DNA from: Sulfurospirillum sp036802865
GTDB taxonomy: Bacteria > Campylobacterota > Campylobacteria > Campylobacterales > Sulfurospirillaceae
Assembly: GCF_036802865.1 (NCBI RefSeq)
Contig: NZ_DAIRVK010000002.1
Span: 372,001 to 436,000, forward strand
Direction: 5' to 3'
Length of the DNA: 64,000 bases
The notes beneath the pieces were generated by a model, which made no database searches, was not told the DNA's origin, and saw nothing but the letters and a program-made list of their open reading frames with translations. The position numbers were made by a program, and so were the translations under genes. Below are positions 55,068 through 62,646 of this stretch, one piece after another. The first letter of the stretch is position 1. The number at the start of each line of letters is the position of its first letter.

Positions 55068-55793
55068 TTATATCCAGACGCTATCTTCATTTAAATTTGG
55101 ATTGCCTTGGAGAATTTGGTAGGGTTGGTAAAAAGCTTTGTATTTGAGGCTTTGGCAGTTTTCGACATAATAGCCAAGATAAATCCAATCCAAATCATAC
55201 TCTTTGGCTAAAATAATCTGTTCATAAATTGAGAGTCTACCCAAAGAAAGCTTTTCAAAATCAGGATCATAATAAAAATAGATCGAGGAAATTCCATCAT
55301 CTAAAAAGTCTATGAGATCGACACCAATGAGTTGATCTCCTTGAAAATAGAGCACCTCTTTGCCAAAATTATGTGCACCGCTGACGTAGAGCTCATGGTA
55401 ACTTTGCGGTTTGAGATTGTAGTATTGCCAACCACGTTTTTGTTCCATAAAACGGTGGTACTTATCGTAAAGTTCAAGATGCTCGGTACTAATTGTAGGT
55501 GATTGAATGACATACCGAAGTCCCTCTGCTTTTTTAAAAGCACGCTTAGCAGAGCGTGAAAAATCATAATTTTTAACATCAATACGAAGGCTCAAGCATG
55601 ATTTACAATTAAAACATTGAGGTCGTGAGTAGTAGTGACCAAAGCGCCTCCATCCCCGCTCAATTAAAGCTTGATTGAGTTCCATAGTTGCATTTTCAAT
55701 ATACTTGTACTCCATGCGCGTTTTGCATCCATCAAGGTAGGAGCATTTGGTCTCTAATGTGGAAAATTCAATCATGCGAGAATAAGATGTCAT
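55068..55793 (-). CDS. bpt: aspartate/glutamate leucyltransferase
   Basis: A 241-aa Bpt/Ate family enzyme that adds leucine from Leu-tRNA to proteins with N-terminal Asp or Glu, marking them for ClpS/ClpAP. The N-terminal cysteines (CSYLDGC and CFNCKSC) and SIYFYYDPDFEKLSLG are typical. It starts 3 bases after the stop of the small gene upstream. Confidence 0.9.
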   Translation of the reverse strand: MTSYSRMIEFSTLETKCSYLDGCKTRMEYKYIENATMELNQALIERGWRRFGHYYSRPQCFNCKSCLSLRIDVKNYDFSRSAKRAFKKAEGLRYVIQSPTISTEHLELYDKYHRFMEQKRGWQYYNLKPQSYHELYVSGAHNFGKEVLYFQGDQLIGVDLIDFLDDGISSIYFYYDPDFEKLSLGRLSIYEQIILAKEYDLDWIYLGYYVENCQSLKYKAFYQPYQILQGNPNLNEDSVWI

Positions 55794-55796
55794 GGG

Positions 55797-55967
55797 TTAA
55801 TGTAGTTTTTTAACTCCAGAGTTTTGCATAAATTTTTCAAATTGAACGTGAAGTTTTTTTTCTTTTTCTTCTTTTTGTTCTACAATGAGTTTTTCTTGCG
55901 TATTTTTTTCTTCCTGATTCATTTTGTCTTTGAGAGATTTAAGATCATCAAATAGAATGCCTTGCAT
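55797..55967 (-). CDS. small 56-aa coiled-coil protein upstream of bpt
   Basis: ATG 55967 opens a 56-residue frame, preceded by AAAGG at about 7 bases. The sequence begins MQGILFDDLKSLKD and is then rich in Lys, Glu and Gln, very likely a single coiled coil, and ends VKKLH. The stop is 3 bases from the bpt start, which supports a real, co-transcribed gene. Function unknown. Confidence 0.65.
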   Translation of the reverse strand: MQGILFDDLKSLKDKMNQEEKNTQEKLIVEQKEEKEKKLHVQFEKFMQNSGVKKLH

Positions 55968-56084
55968 TGAATGCCTTTATATGTAAAGATAAATAGGGTT
56001 GGATTATAGCAAAAAATAATACAAAGATGCTTAGAAACAAGAGATTAAAAATATTTTGTTAAATGAATTAGAAGTAAATAAAGA

Positions 56085-56112
56085 AGGGTGGTACCTGAGG
56101 CCGGACTCGAAC
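56085..56112. repeat. attL, 28-bp copy of the tRNA-Leu 3' end
   Basis: Identical over 28 bases to 62619-62646, running from AGGG through the tRNA 3' CCA (as TGG) into the T-arm; identity stops at 56113. Only the 3' part of a tRNA is here, so it is not a tRNA gene. Confidence 0.9.
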
Positions 56113-56164
56113 TCATGGAAAAGAATACGATAAAGTCCTAAATTTAGGCATTTTATAAAAAATT

Positions 56165-56176
56165 AGTTAGCCAAGA
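56165..56176 (-). repeat. 12-bp site shared with the integrase promoter region
   Basis: On the minus strand it reads TCTTGGCTAACT, identical to 61479-61490 on the plus strand just before int. It may be a binding site for the integrase or the Xis-like protein. Confidence 0.4.
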
Positions 56177-56196
56177 GCACACAATATTAATTGTAT

Positions 56197-56208
56197 TTAT
56201 TGACACCT
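56197..56208 (+). repeat. candidate integrase arm site near attL
   Basis: TTATTGACACCT, identical to 62557-62568 near attR and in the same orientation. Confidence 0.45.
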
Positions 56209-56222
56209 TCTAACTTGATAAA

Positions 56223-56250
56223 ACATAAAATAATATGTATTATTTTATGT
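56223..56250. promoter_or_regulatory. near-perfect AT-rich inverted repeat after the 414-aa gene
   Basis: Two 13-base arms (ACATAAAATAATA and its complement) around a 2-base centre. It lies about 30 bases past the end of the 414-aa gene. With no GC core and no loop it looks more like a protein-binding operator than a terminator, but either is possible. Confidence 0.4.
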
Positions 56251-56278
56251 AAAACAAAGGTGATATAATGCATAATTT

Positions 56279-57523
56279 TTAACCATAAAAATCAAATTTG
56301 TTATTTGCGTAATCTATAACTTCACTACTTTCTAAATCAATTTCAAAATTATTTTTTGATAATAAGTTAGTACTTTTTTCAATAAGTTTGTTTTCAAAAT
56401 GTTGAATACTTTGCTTCAAATATGGAATTGGAATTTTACTAATATAATCTTGATTTTCCAAGCTTTCCGCATTTTGAATCTTTTGTAATACAGAGGTCGC
56501 TTTTTCTATACGCTCTAGTGCCTTTATGTCTTTTTCAATTAAAACTTGTTCTAGTTTAGCTTCTAATATTTTTTCTTTTAATTCTTCCTGCTTCAATTTT
56601 TTTTCATGTATTTCTTGTTCTCTACGTTCGCTTGCAAAGGTTTTATATATTGTAGCTCCACCTTCAAAAATTGCACCTATCGGACTATTATGAGTAATAG
56701 ATTTTAAATCCAAAGTTACAGCATTATTTGCTTTTTTATTAATTTGAGCTCTACACAGTATTGTTAGGACGTTATTTTCATTTTTAACTGCTAAAATTGG
56801 TCTTTGAATATTGCCTAAAAGCGTGTAAAAGGAAGTGAAGTATTTTTTGTAGATTTTACCTTTAAACTCTATACCGCTTAGATTGTTTTCTATTAGATTT
56901 TGTTTTATTAAAGTTATTTCATCAAGACAAGAAACATACTCATCATGTTGCTTGATAAGTCGTTTAAAAATTTCATTTTTTTTGATTGTTTCATCTTCAC
57001 TTAGATTTGATTTTTCTAAGCTATCGCTAGTTGCTTGATCTAATAGCGTTACTAATTTATTAAATCCATGTCTTTTATATCCATTATAATATTGACATAA
57101 CAGATCTTTATTTAAAAGTTTAGCTTTATCAATTTGATATAAAAATTCATTTATTTGTCTAAAACTTTTAAACAAAATATTCATAACATATATCTCTTCA
57201 TTTGGAAAAAGGGAAACAGGATTACCAATATGATATAAATATTTTAAATCTTCATCTTCTAGTGATAGATAAAATAATTGTGAATGTTGCTGATTTAATT
57301 TAAAAGACTCATCGAAAATTATAATTTTTTCAGGTGATATATTTTGACTAAGTGCTATTGCAATTGTATTAATAACTTCCGCTTGGTAGTAATAAGTGTT
57401 AAAATTGCCAACAAAATTAGATATTTCCCATGGTGATAATATTTTTTCTTTTATCTGATTAATTTTTAACCTAATTCTTTTCGTAACATTTTTATATTTA
57501 TAATCATCAAAAATATTGTTCAT
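56279..57523 (-). CDS. unknown 414-aa protein of the integrated element
   Basis: I do not recognise this protein. It has no signal peptide or membrane helix. Residues ~300-350 are a charged coiled coil (Glu/Lys-rich), and a Gly-rich spot GAIFEGGATIYK precedes it near 285. No catalytic motif is obvious. I start it at ATG 57523 (AAGGA 6-7 bases before) rather than 57529, which touches the RBS. It follows the NERD gene on the same strand 53 bases apart, so the two probably form one cargo unit. AT-rich compared with the chromosome. Confidence 0.7.
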   Translation of the reverse strand: MNNIFDDYKYKNVTKRIRLKINQIKEKILSPWEISNFVGNFNTYYYQAEVINTIAIALSQNISPEKIIIFDESFKLNQQHSQLFYLSLEDEDLKYLYHIGNPVSLFPNEEIYVMNILFKSFRQINEFLYQIDKAKLLNKDLLCQYYNGYKRHGFNKLVTLLDQATSDSLEKSNLSEDETIKKNEIFKRLIKQHDEYVSCLDEITLIKQNLIENNLSGIEFKGKIYKKYFTSFYTLLGNIQRPILAVKNENNVLTILCRAQINKKANNAVTLDLKSITHNSPIGAIFEGGATIYKTFASERREQEIHEKKLKQEELKEKILEAKLEQVLIEKDIKALERIEKATSVLQKIQNAESLENQDYISKIPIPYLKQSIQHFENKLIEKSTNLLSKNNFEIDLESSEVIDYANNKFDFYG

Positions 57524-57576
57524 ATGCATCCTTTTTATAATAAAAGATTCTGTAATTATATCTTTTTCTTTTTGTA

Positions 57577-58359
57577 TTATTTATATTCACAATTTCTAAT
57601 ATAGATTTCAATTCTATTTGTAATTAGCGCTATATCTTCTATATTAAGCGATACTTTAGAGTTTCTCATAAATTTATCTAAACCTTTTGGATTTAAAATC
57701 CATATATCTTTTTGTGGAACTTTTGACTCGGTAAACCATCCTGGGAATACAACTATCGGTTGTACATTAAAATCTTTTCCCGTAGAAGCTCTAAGTTGGT
57801 TTTTGAGCCAATGTGCACCCGCTTTAGCTTGAATAATAGGCTTATCACTTTCAAACGTTCCATTATATGAAAGTTTTTCTCCGTCATAGATAATTCTACA
57901 CTCGCCCTTTAAAGGCTTAGAGTATGTTTTAGTTTCAATGACAAATATACCTTGAGTGCCTATAAGAATATGATCTAAATTGAAATCTTTTGCAACGATG
58001 TCATGATAAACCTTGAATCCTTGTTCTCTTAGTAATTCAAGATTCATTCCGACTTCACGTTCGCCATCTCGACCTTGTTTAAGAGATTTTATTTCTTTTC
58101 TGAATTTAATAATTTGGTAAATAGCCCAAATTATTGAAAGGAGTGCCATAATTGTAAATATTATTGGATTAGGAATTGTCTGCCCAAAGTAAGAAATCCA
58201 AGATCCGAATGCTAACATAATAAATAATGCAGGGATAATGATATATGTAAATGATTTTTCACCAATCAGGTCATCAATTTTCTCATCTAATGATTGAGCA
58301 GGATATCGCAGTGGTTTATCTTCAATAGGTGATTTTGTATCAACTTTTTCTTTTTTCAT
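57577..58359 (-). CDS. membrane protein with NERD (nuclease-related) domain
   Basis: A 260-aa protein: cytoplasmic N-terminus, two membrane helices (about 38-60 and 66-86), then a NERD domain (~100-215). The nuclease-like core is visible: GREGEREVG, then HDIVAKDFNLDHILIG and VIETKT, giving the Asp and Glu-x-Lys of the PD-(D/E)xK fold, and a later GAHWLKNQL. NERD domains occur in proteins that act on DNA and in several defence systems. The target here is unknown. Confidence 0.8.
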   Translation of the reverse strand: MKKEKVDTKSPIEDKPLRYPAQSLDEKIDDLIGEKSFTYIIIPALFIMLAFGSWISYFGQTIPNPIIFTIMALLSIIWAIYQIIKFRKEIKSLKQGRDGEREVGMNLELLREQGFKVYHDIVAKDFNLDHILIGTQGIFVIETKTYSKPLKGECRIIYDGEKLSYNGTFESDKPIIQAKAGAHWLKNQLRASTGKDFNVQPIVVFPGWFTESKVPQKDIWILNPKGLDKFMRNSKVSLNIEDIALITNRIEIYIRNCEYK

Positions 58360-58467
58360 TAAACGTTATCCATTTTTAAATATAAAATGTTACTATAAAT
58401 TATACTTTTTTATTCGATAATATGCCTAAAATACATATTTCTTATTATTTGAGGGAGTAAAGTAACA

Positions 58468-59382
58468 TTGGAATCATTAACAAATGAGAAATTTCATTTA
58501 ACTGCCTATAAAGTTTTAAAAGACTTTAATATTCCTGATTTGGAAACAAAACTAACTAGCGGTGAACTTAGTTTATTATTTACAATAATAAATAATAAGC
58601 ATGCCTATCAAATATGGACTTCAAAGCATATCAATTCCTTTTTACCCAAACAAGCCATTTCTAGTAAAAATATAGATAATTTTATTAAATCTCAAATGAC
58701 TCATATTGAAGCGGTTAGAAAATTTCATAATTTTCAATACAAGGATAAGCAACTTTATTTTAGATTATTGAGTACAAATTTTGTATTGCATTTATTCTTA
58801 TGCAACAAAAAAAGTCTCATTAATATACTTCATGATCTTGTCTTCGCATATTGGAGTAATCCAATTTATTATAAAAATCCATTTGAATTAATTCGAAATG
58901 CATTTTTAAAATTTATTGATATAGAAAATTTTTTTGTTGAACAAAGCGTTGATTTTTCTCATTATAAAAAAGATTTTGCCAATAGTTTTTTAAATATGCA
59001 TACATTTTTTCATGCTTTTAATATCACAGAAAAACGTATTAAAACCTCTTTCTCAATTCAAGTTTATCAAATTCTATGCAATCTATCTCTTTCGAAGTAT
59101 AAAACCAAAGAGATCACCGATACCATTATGCATCATCTTGATATTGATGCAACAATTAATCTAAAAAAAATTGATAATGTGCAATGCATTGGTAAAGTTG
59201 ATGTGCATAAAATCTATGGATATGATGAACCTGTCATTCCAATTAAATTTTTAGATATAGAATTAATTCAAACTCTCCAAAAGCAACAAAAGCAAGAAGC
59301 ATTAGAAGCTAATAATCATGAACTTGTTGATTTACTTGATGAAATAATTGAAAGTTTCAATATTTCATCACACATGATGTAA
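58468..59382 (+). CDS. unknown 304-aa protein of the integrated element
   Basis: Not recognised. It starts at TTG 58468 with GGGAG 10 bases before. The protein is rich in Lys, Asn, Ile, Phe and His, probably helical, without signal or membrane segments. Sample stretches have only about 17-28% G+C, well below the chromosome, a sign of foreign origin. It is divergent from the NERD gene and could be cargo or a regulator. Confidence 0.65.
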   Translation: MESLTNEKFHLTAYKVLKDFNIPDLETKLTSGELSLLFTIINNKHAYQIWTSKHINSFLPKQAISSKNIDNFIKSQMTHIEAVRKFHNFQYKDKQLYFRLLSTNFVLHLFLCNKKSLINILHDLVFAYWSNPIYYKNPFELIRNAFLKFIDIENFFVEQSVDFSHYKKDFANSFLNMHTFFHAFNITEKRIKTSFSIQVYQILCNLSLSKYKTKEITDTIMHHLDIDATINLKKIDNVQCIGKVDVHKIYGYDEPVIPIKFLDIELIQTLQKQQKQEALEANNHELVDLLDEIIESFNISSHMM

Positions 59383-59498
59383 AAATACCGATAAATTTCG
59401 AAAAAAATTCCTAGATAAATTCTTCTCTCTTTTCCTAAACTGTCATCGTTTTAAAACATAAATCAAAGCTTTGGTTAATTTCATACAAGGAGTTAACT

Positions 59499-59756
59499 AT
59501 GTTAACACTCAAGGCACAGTTGCTGAATATCTTTACAGGTAATGACTTTACCAATCAGCAAACAGGGGAAACCATTAAGGGTAAAACCAAACTTCAACTC
59601 TTGGCACGAGTACCACTTAAAAACGGTGAGTACAAAAACCAATTGATCGATCTTTCTATTCCAGTAGAGAGACTCTCTTTATACGAGGATAAGATCAATA
59701 GTGAAGTGGAAGTACAGGTTGGTTTGATTGGTGATGCTAAATTCTACGGCATTTAA
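59499..59756 (+). CDS. 85-aa protein before rep, possibly ssDNA-binding
   Basis: A small soluble protein of mainly beta pattern (KLQLLARVPLKNGEYKNQLIDLSIP, NSEVEVQVGLIGDAKFYGI). Small OB-like ssDNA-binding proteins often precede the initiator gene in filamentous phages and related rolling-circle elements, and that is the best guess; no sequence motif proves it. GGAG lies 9 bases before ATG. Base composition is nearer the chromosome than the genes to its left. Confidence 0.65.
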   Translation: MLTLKAQLLNIFTGNDFTNQQTGETIKGKTKLQLLARVPLKNGEYKNQLIDLSIPVERLSLYEDKINSEVEVQVGLIGDAKFYGI

Positions 59757-59782
59757 AAACAGGAGAGAAACAGGAAAAGCTT

Positions 59783-59852
59783 CATGGGACTTTGTCCCCA
59801 TGTGGCTTTGGGTTTCTCCACTCTTTTAGCGATGCTTTTGGTAACACATCGC
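59783..59852 (+). other. hairpin cluster before rep, candidate replication origin or attenuator
   Basis: Two hairpins lie in the 133-bp gap between the 85-aa gene and rep: CATGGGAC/GTCCCCATG (59783-59802, one bulged base) and GCGATG/CATCGC (59829-59834 with 59847-59852). Rolling-circle origins are often hairpins beside or within rep, but no nick motif can be named. Confidence 0.35.
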
Positions 59853-59889
59853 TCACATACGGAAAACGATAAAAAAAGAAAGGAATTTT

Positions 59890-61230
59890 ATGCAAGTAAA
59901 GTCTATTTATGGCATTGATACGCTTTACTACTTTGCTCAAAGTAATGAAGCGTATGAAAACGCCTTTTTTGATCTTCAAAGTCAACTCGAAGCCCAAACG
60001 AAACTTTTTGAGAGTGATGCATATACCTATGCCAATTCAGCCATGATTGTTAAACTGGGAACAACCGCTTTACGCTATCTTGCCAAAGATAAAGGGGTGT
60101 ATTGGTTTAGAGATATTAATGAGTATTTTAAACTGGGACTTAAAAACCCAAACATTGCAAGTTATCAACACAACATCCAAATACAGCTTCAAGGTATTGG
60201 TATCTATACCATAGGACTAAAGAACCTCTTAGCCTTTATCAATGAAGAACTGCTCAAAGAGATCACAACAGGACTCTTTGAAATCTCTAGGGCTGATCTT
60301 AACTGCTTTGTGCAATATGATTTTGGATTTGTCACTAAAGAGATGTTTGTCTCTAAGAAAAAAGGGTATCACATCATTTCAGAGTTTGGCAACTCTAAAC
60401 GTACTCAAACCATCTATGTCGGCAAAAAGCCTTTTTTCCTAAGGCTCTATGATAAAAAAATAGAACTGGATAAATCGGATAAAGCAGAGATCATGCAAGA
60501 CTATTTCACCTATCATGGATTTGATCTTAAAGAGCCTATTTTTAATTTAGAGTTTGAAATGCACAGGGTTCATTTTAAAAATATGGGTATTCGTACCTTA
60601 GAGGGATTACTCAGTAATGCCAACAATCTTTTTAAAACAGCAATGGATGATATAAGGCTTATTGATCTTACAACCATCAGTAAAAAAGATATGCTCAATA
60701 ACTCTAAAAACAGAGCTAAAACCTTAGAGATTTGGGAGTATATCAAAGAGAACTATTCTATTACAGAGTTCTTACAATACGAGATTGATTTAAAGCGTAT
60801 TCCTCAAAAACGCTATGTTTATGATCTGCCAAAGTTTATTACTGATACCCATGAGCTTATCCATAAAGCACTCAATAACAATATTGTGCTTTCTCCTGAT
60901 TTGATAACCAAAATCTCAGATCGAGCTATTGATCTTTATGGTGAGATCAAAGAGAACCCCTCTAATCCATCACCACGTGTTGCTACAAAATATGATGTAG
61001 TGATTAGAGATAAAGAGGATGATTTAATAGCACGGTATAAATGCACGAAAGATGATGAACTTATTCCTTATCAACTACCGTTTAAACTGCTTGGCACAAA
61101 AGAGCTACAACACACTATTAAGCGATTATCTAAGCAACTGACAGCGGCAACACAAGATGAGGCTAAAACGCTTACACAACAGCTTAAAATTGCCAATAAT
61201 GAACTTAGTAAGCGGTTAGAGGTGATGTGA
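59890..61230 (+). CDS. replication initiation protein, Rep_trans-like (rolling circle)
   Basis: A 446-aa protein with features of the Rep_trans initiator family: ISRADLNCF near 138 (Arg-x-Asp strand), TIYVGKKPFFLRLYDKK near 176 (the Gly-Lys and Tyr-Asp-Lys motif) and FNLEFEMHR near 218. Such proteins nick one strand at a double-strand origin and start rolling-circle replication in plasmids and filamentous phages. The C-terminal ~200 residues are not assigned, with a charged coiled coil at the very end. AAAGGAA precedes ATG 59890. It overlaps the next gene by 4 bases. Confidence 0.7.
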   Translation: MQVKSIYGIDTLYYFAQSNEAYENAFFDLQSQLEAQTKLFESDAYTYANSAMIVKLGTTALRYLAKDKGVYWFRDINEYFKLGLKNPNIASYQHNIQIQLQGIGIYTIGLKNLLAFINEELLKEITTGLFEISRADLNCFVQYDFGFVTKEMFVSKKKGYHIISEFGNSKRTQTIYVGKKPFFLRLYDKKIELDKSDKAEIMQDYFTYHGFDLKEPIFNLEFEMHRVHFKNMGIRTLEGLLSNANNLFKTAMDDIRLIDLTTISKKDMLNNSKNRAKTLEIWEYIKENYSITEFLQYEIDLKRIPQKRYVYDLPKFITDTHELIHKALNNNIVLSPDLITKISDRAIDLYGEIKENPSNPSPRVATKYDVVIRDKEDDLIARYKCTKDDELIPYQLPFKLLGTKELQHTIKRLSKQLTAATQDEAKTLTQQLKIANNELSKRLEVM

Positions 61231-61469
61231 TGCTAATTGATCGTATAAACAACCTTGAAAATGAAATGAAAGCCATGAAAACAACGCTATTGAAACTACC
61301 AACATGGTTTCCTTTAACATCAGAATTTGCACAAGAGCATCACATGAGTATGAACGGTTTGCGTAAATGGTGTCTGAAAAATTTACATCCTGATAGCTTT
61401 GTCAAAAGAGGGCGGTTTTGGTACATCCATAAAAGTGAGATTGCAAATGTGCATCCAAACATTGTATGA
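61227..61469 (+). CDS. small DNA-binding protein, excisionase-like
   Basis: An 80-aa protein: a short N-terminal coiled coil (NLENEMKAMKTTL), then WFPLTSEFAQEHHMSMNGLRKWCLKN and a RGRFWYIHKSEI wing, like winged-helix excisionases and MerR-type DNA-binding domains. Sitting between rep and int, it may set the direction of recombination or regulate int. The overlap with rep shows coupling. Confidence 0.65.
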   Translation: MMLIDRINNLENEMKAMKTTLLKLPTWFPLTSEFAQEHHMSMNGLRKWCLKNLHPDSFVKRGRFWYIHKSEIANVHPNIV

Positions 61470-61478
61470 TTTCATTGT

Positions 61479-61490
61479 TCTTGGCTAACT
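61479..61490 (+). repeat. 12-bp site before the integrase gene
   Basis: TCTTGGCTAACT; the inverted identical site is at 56165-56176 near attL. It lies directly before the int ribosome-binding site. Confidence 0.4.
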
Positions 61491-61506
61491 TGAAAGGAGT
61501 TTTCAA

Positions 61507-62547
61507 GTGGCTTGTGTCGTTCAACATCCCAAAACAGGGAATGTTCTTTTACAAAATGTTGTTAATGGTAAAACCATCCGCCTATCAACAGGCAAGAAGG
61601 CAACGAGTAGGTTAATTGGCTGGTATAAAACTCATGTTGAAGATGAGTTTTGGAAGCTTTATTACCAAAAAAACAAAGAAGCCGATCAACGAATGAGCTT
61701 TGCTGAGTATGCGAGATATATTGTGGATATTACACAAAGTAATCGAAACGAATTTTCGCAACGTGGTGAGATTAAAAAAGCTGAGAGGCTTATCAAGTAT
61801 TTTGGAGATATAGCGTTAGATGATATTAGACCATCAACCATTCAAGCATGGCAAGATACTTTTTTAAAAAACCTTGCACCAAAAACGGTGAAAGAGTATC
61901 GAAGTACGCTAAGTGTCGTGTTTAAATTTGCGTTTAATGATGATCTCATCCGTAAAAATCCTCTAACACCCGTTAAGTCGCCCAAATTGCCTAGACGTAT
62001 CGTTGATGTCTTTAGTGATGAAGATCGAAAATTGCTTATTGAACATTCAAGCGGACAACTTCATAACCTTATTCAGTTTGTTTTTTACAGCGGACTGAGA
62101 GCAGGGGAGATAATAGGTCTTAAATGGGACAATATAGACTTTGACAAAAACAAGATTGATGTCTGTATGAGAGTTAGAAAAGGTACTGTTGATCTGCCAA
62201 AAGGCGATAAAATCCGTTTGATTGATCTGTTACCGCAAGCGAAACAAGCGCTTCTTGTACAAAGACAGCTAACAGGGCTTTCAACCTTTGTATTTCATTC
62301 AAAAGAGGGTAAACCCTATTTTAGTGAAACAAGTATTACGCAATCTATTCAAGAGTTGTGTAAAAAGCTTCATATTGTAGGCGGTGGTGGTTTGCAAAAA
62401 ATGAGGCGAACGCATAATACAATGCTAAAGCAATTTGGCTTGCCTCTTGATTGGATTCTTCATCAAATGGGACATGAAACGGATGAAGTCAATCGTAATC
62501 ATTACACGGGAACAATAACAGTTGATATCAGCAAAATAATTGCATGA
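61507..62547 (+). CDS. int: tyrosine recombinase / site-specific integrase
   Basis: A 346-aa integrase. Residues ~60-150 are a SAM-like core-binding domain and ~165-340 the catalytic domain. Seen: the first Arg in SGLRAGEIIGLKW, a second Arg in KMRRTHNT, the His in HQMGHE and the final nucleophile in NHYTGT. The usual His two residues before the second Arg is Gln in QKMRRT, a substitution met in some active integrases. It starts at GTG 61507 with AAGGAG about 9 bases before. It adjoins attR and the tRNA, the usual place. Confidence 0.9.
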   Translation: MACVVQHPKTGNVLLQNVVNGKTIRLSTGKKATSRLIGWYKTHVEDEFWKLYYQKNKEADQRMSFAEYARYIVDITQSNRNEFSQRGEIKKAERLIKYFGDIALDDIRPSTIQAWQDTFLKNLAPKTVKEYRSTLSVVFKFAFNDDLIRKNPLTPVKSPKLPRRIVDVFSDEDRKLLIEHSSGQLHNLIQFVFYSGLRAGEIIGLKWDNIDFDKNKIDVCMRVRKGTVDLPKGDKIRLIDLLPQAKQALLVQRQLTGLSTFVFHSKEGKPYFSETSITQSIQELCKKLHIVGGGGLQKMRRTHNTMLKQFGLPLDWILHQMGHETDEVNRNHYTGTITVDISKIIA

Positions 62548-62556
62548 TTTTGACAA

Positions 62557-62568
62557 TTATTGACACCT
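62557..62568 (+). repeat. candidate integrase arm site near attR
   Basis: TTATTGACACCT, the same as at 56197-56208; a second partial copy, ATTGACACC, follows at 62570-62578. Confidence 0.45.
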
Positions 62569-62618
62569 CATTGACACCAGTAAAGTTTAAGGTTGGGAAT
62601 ATCGTATTTTAGGGAGTT

Positions 62619-62646
62619 AGGGTGGTACCTGAGGCCGGACTCGAAC
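62619..62646. repeat. attR, 28-bp repeat within the tRNA-Leu 3' end
   Basis: Matches attL at 56085-56112 base for base. It restores the tRNA 3' end after insertion. Confidence 0.9.

Larger units (their letters stand above)
56085..62646 (+). mobile_element. integrative element in tRNA-Leu, about 6.5 kb
   Basis: The element is bounded by a 28-bp direct repeat equal to the 3' end of the tRNA-Leu gene. The right copy is part of the intact tRNA; the left is the displaced remnant. The tyrosine integrase lies next to the intact tRNA. Contents, left to right: two minus-strand genes (414-aa unknown; NERD membrane protein), then plus-strand genes (unknown 304 aa; 85-aa protein; Rep; 80-aa DNA-binding; integrase). 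The left half is much more AT-rich than the chromosome. No coat, Zot-like or conjugation genes are seen. Confidence 0.88.

Noticed and set aside
56085..56112. Second tRNA-Leu gene at the left end of the element
   Set aside because: Only 28 bases of the 3' part are present; there is no anticodon arm or 5' half. It is the attL remnant.
56085..62646. Complete filamentous prophage
   Set aside because: A Rep-like gene and a small putative ssDNA-binding protein are present, but no coat, adsorption or Zot-type assembly genes are seen.
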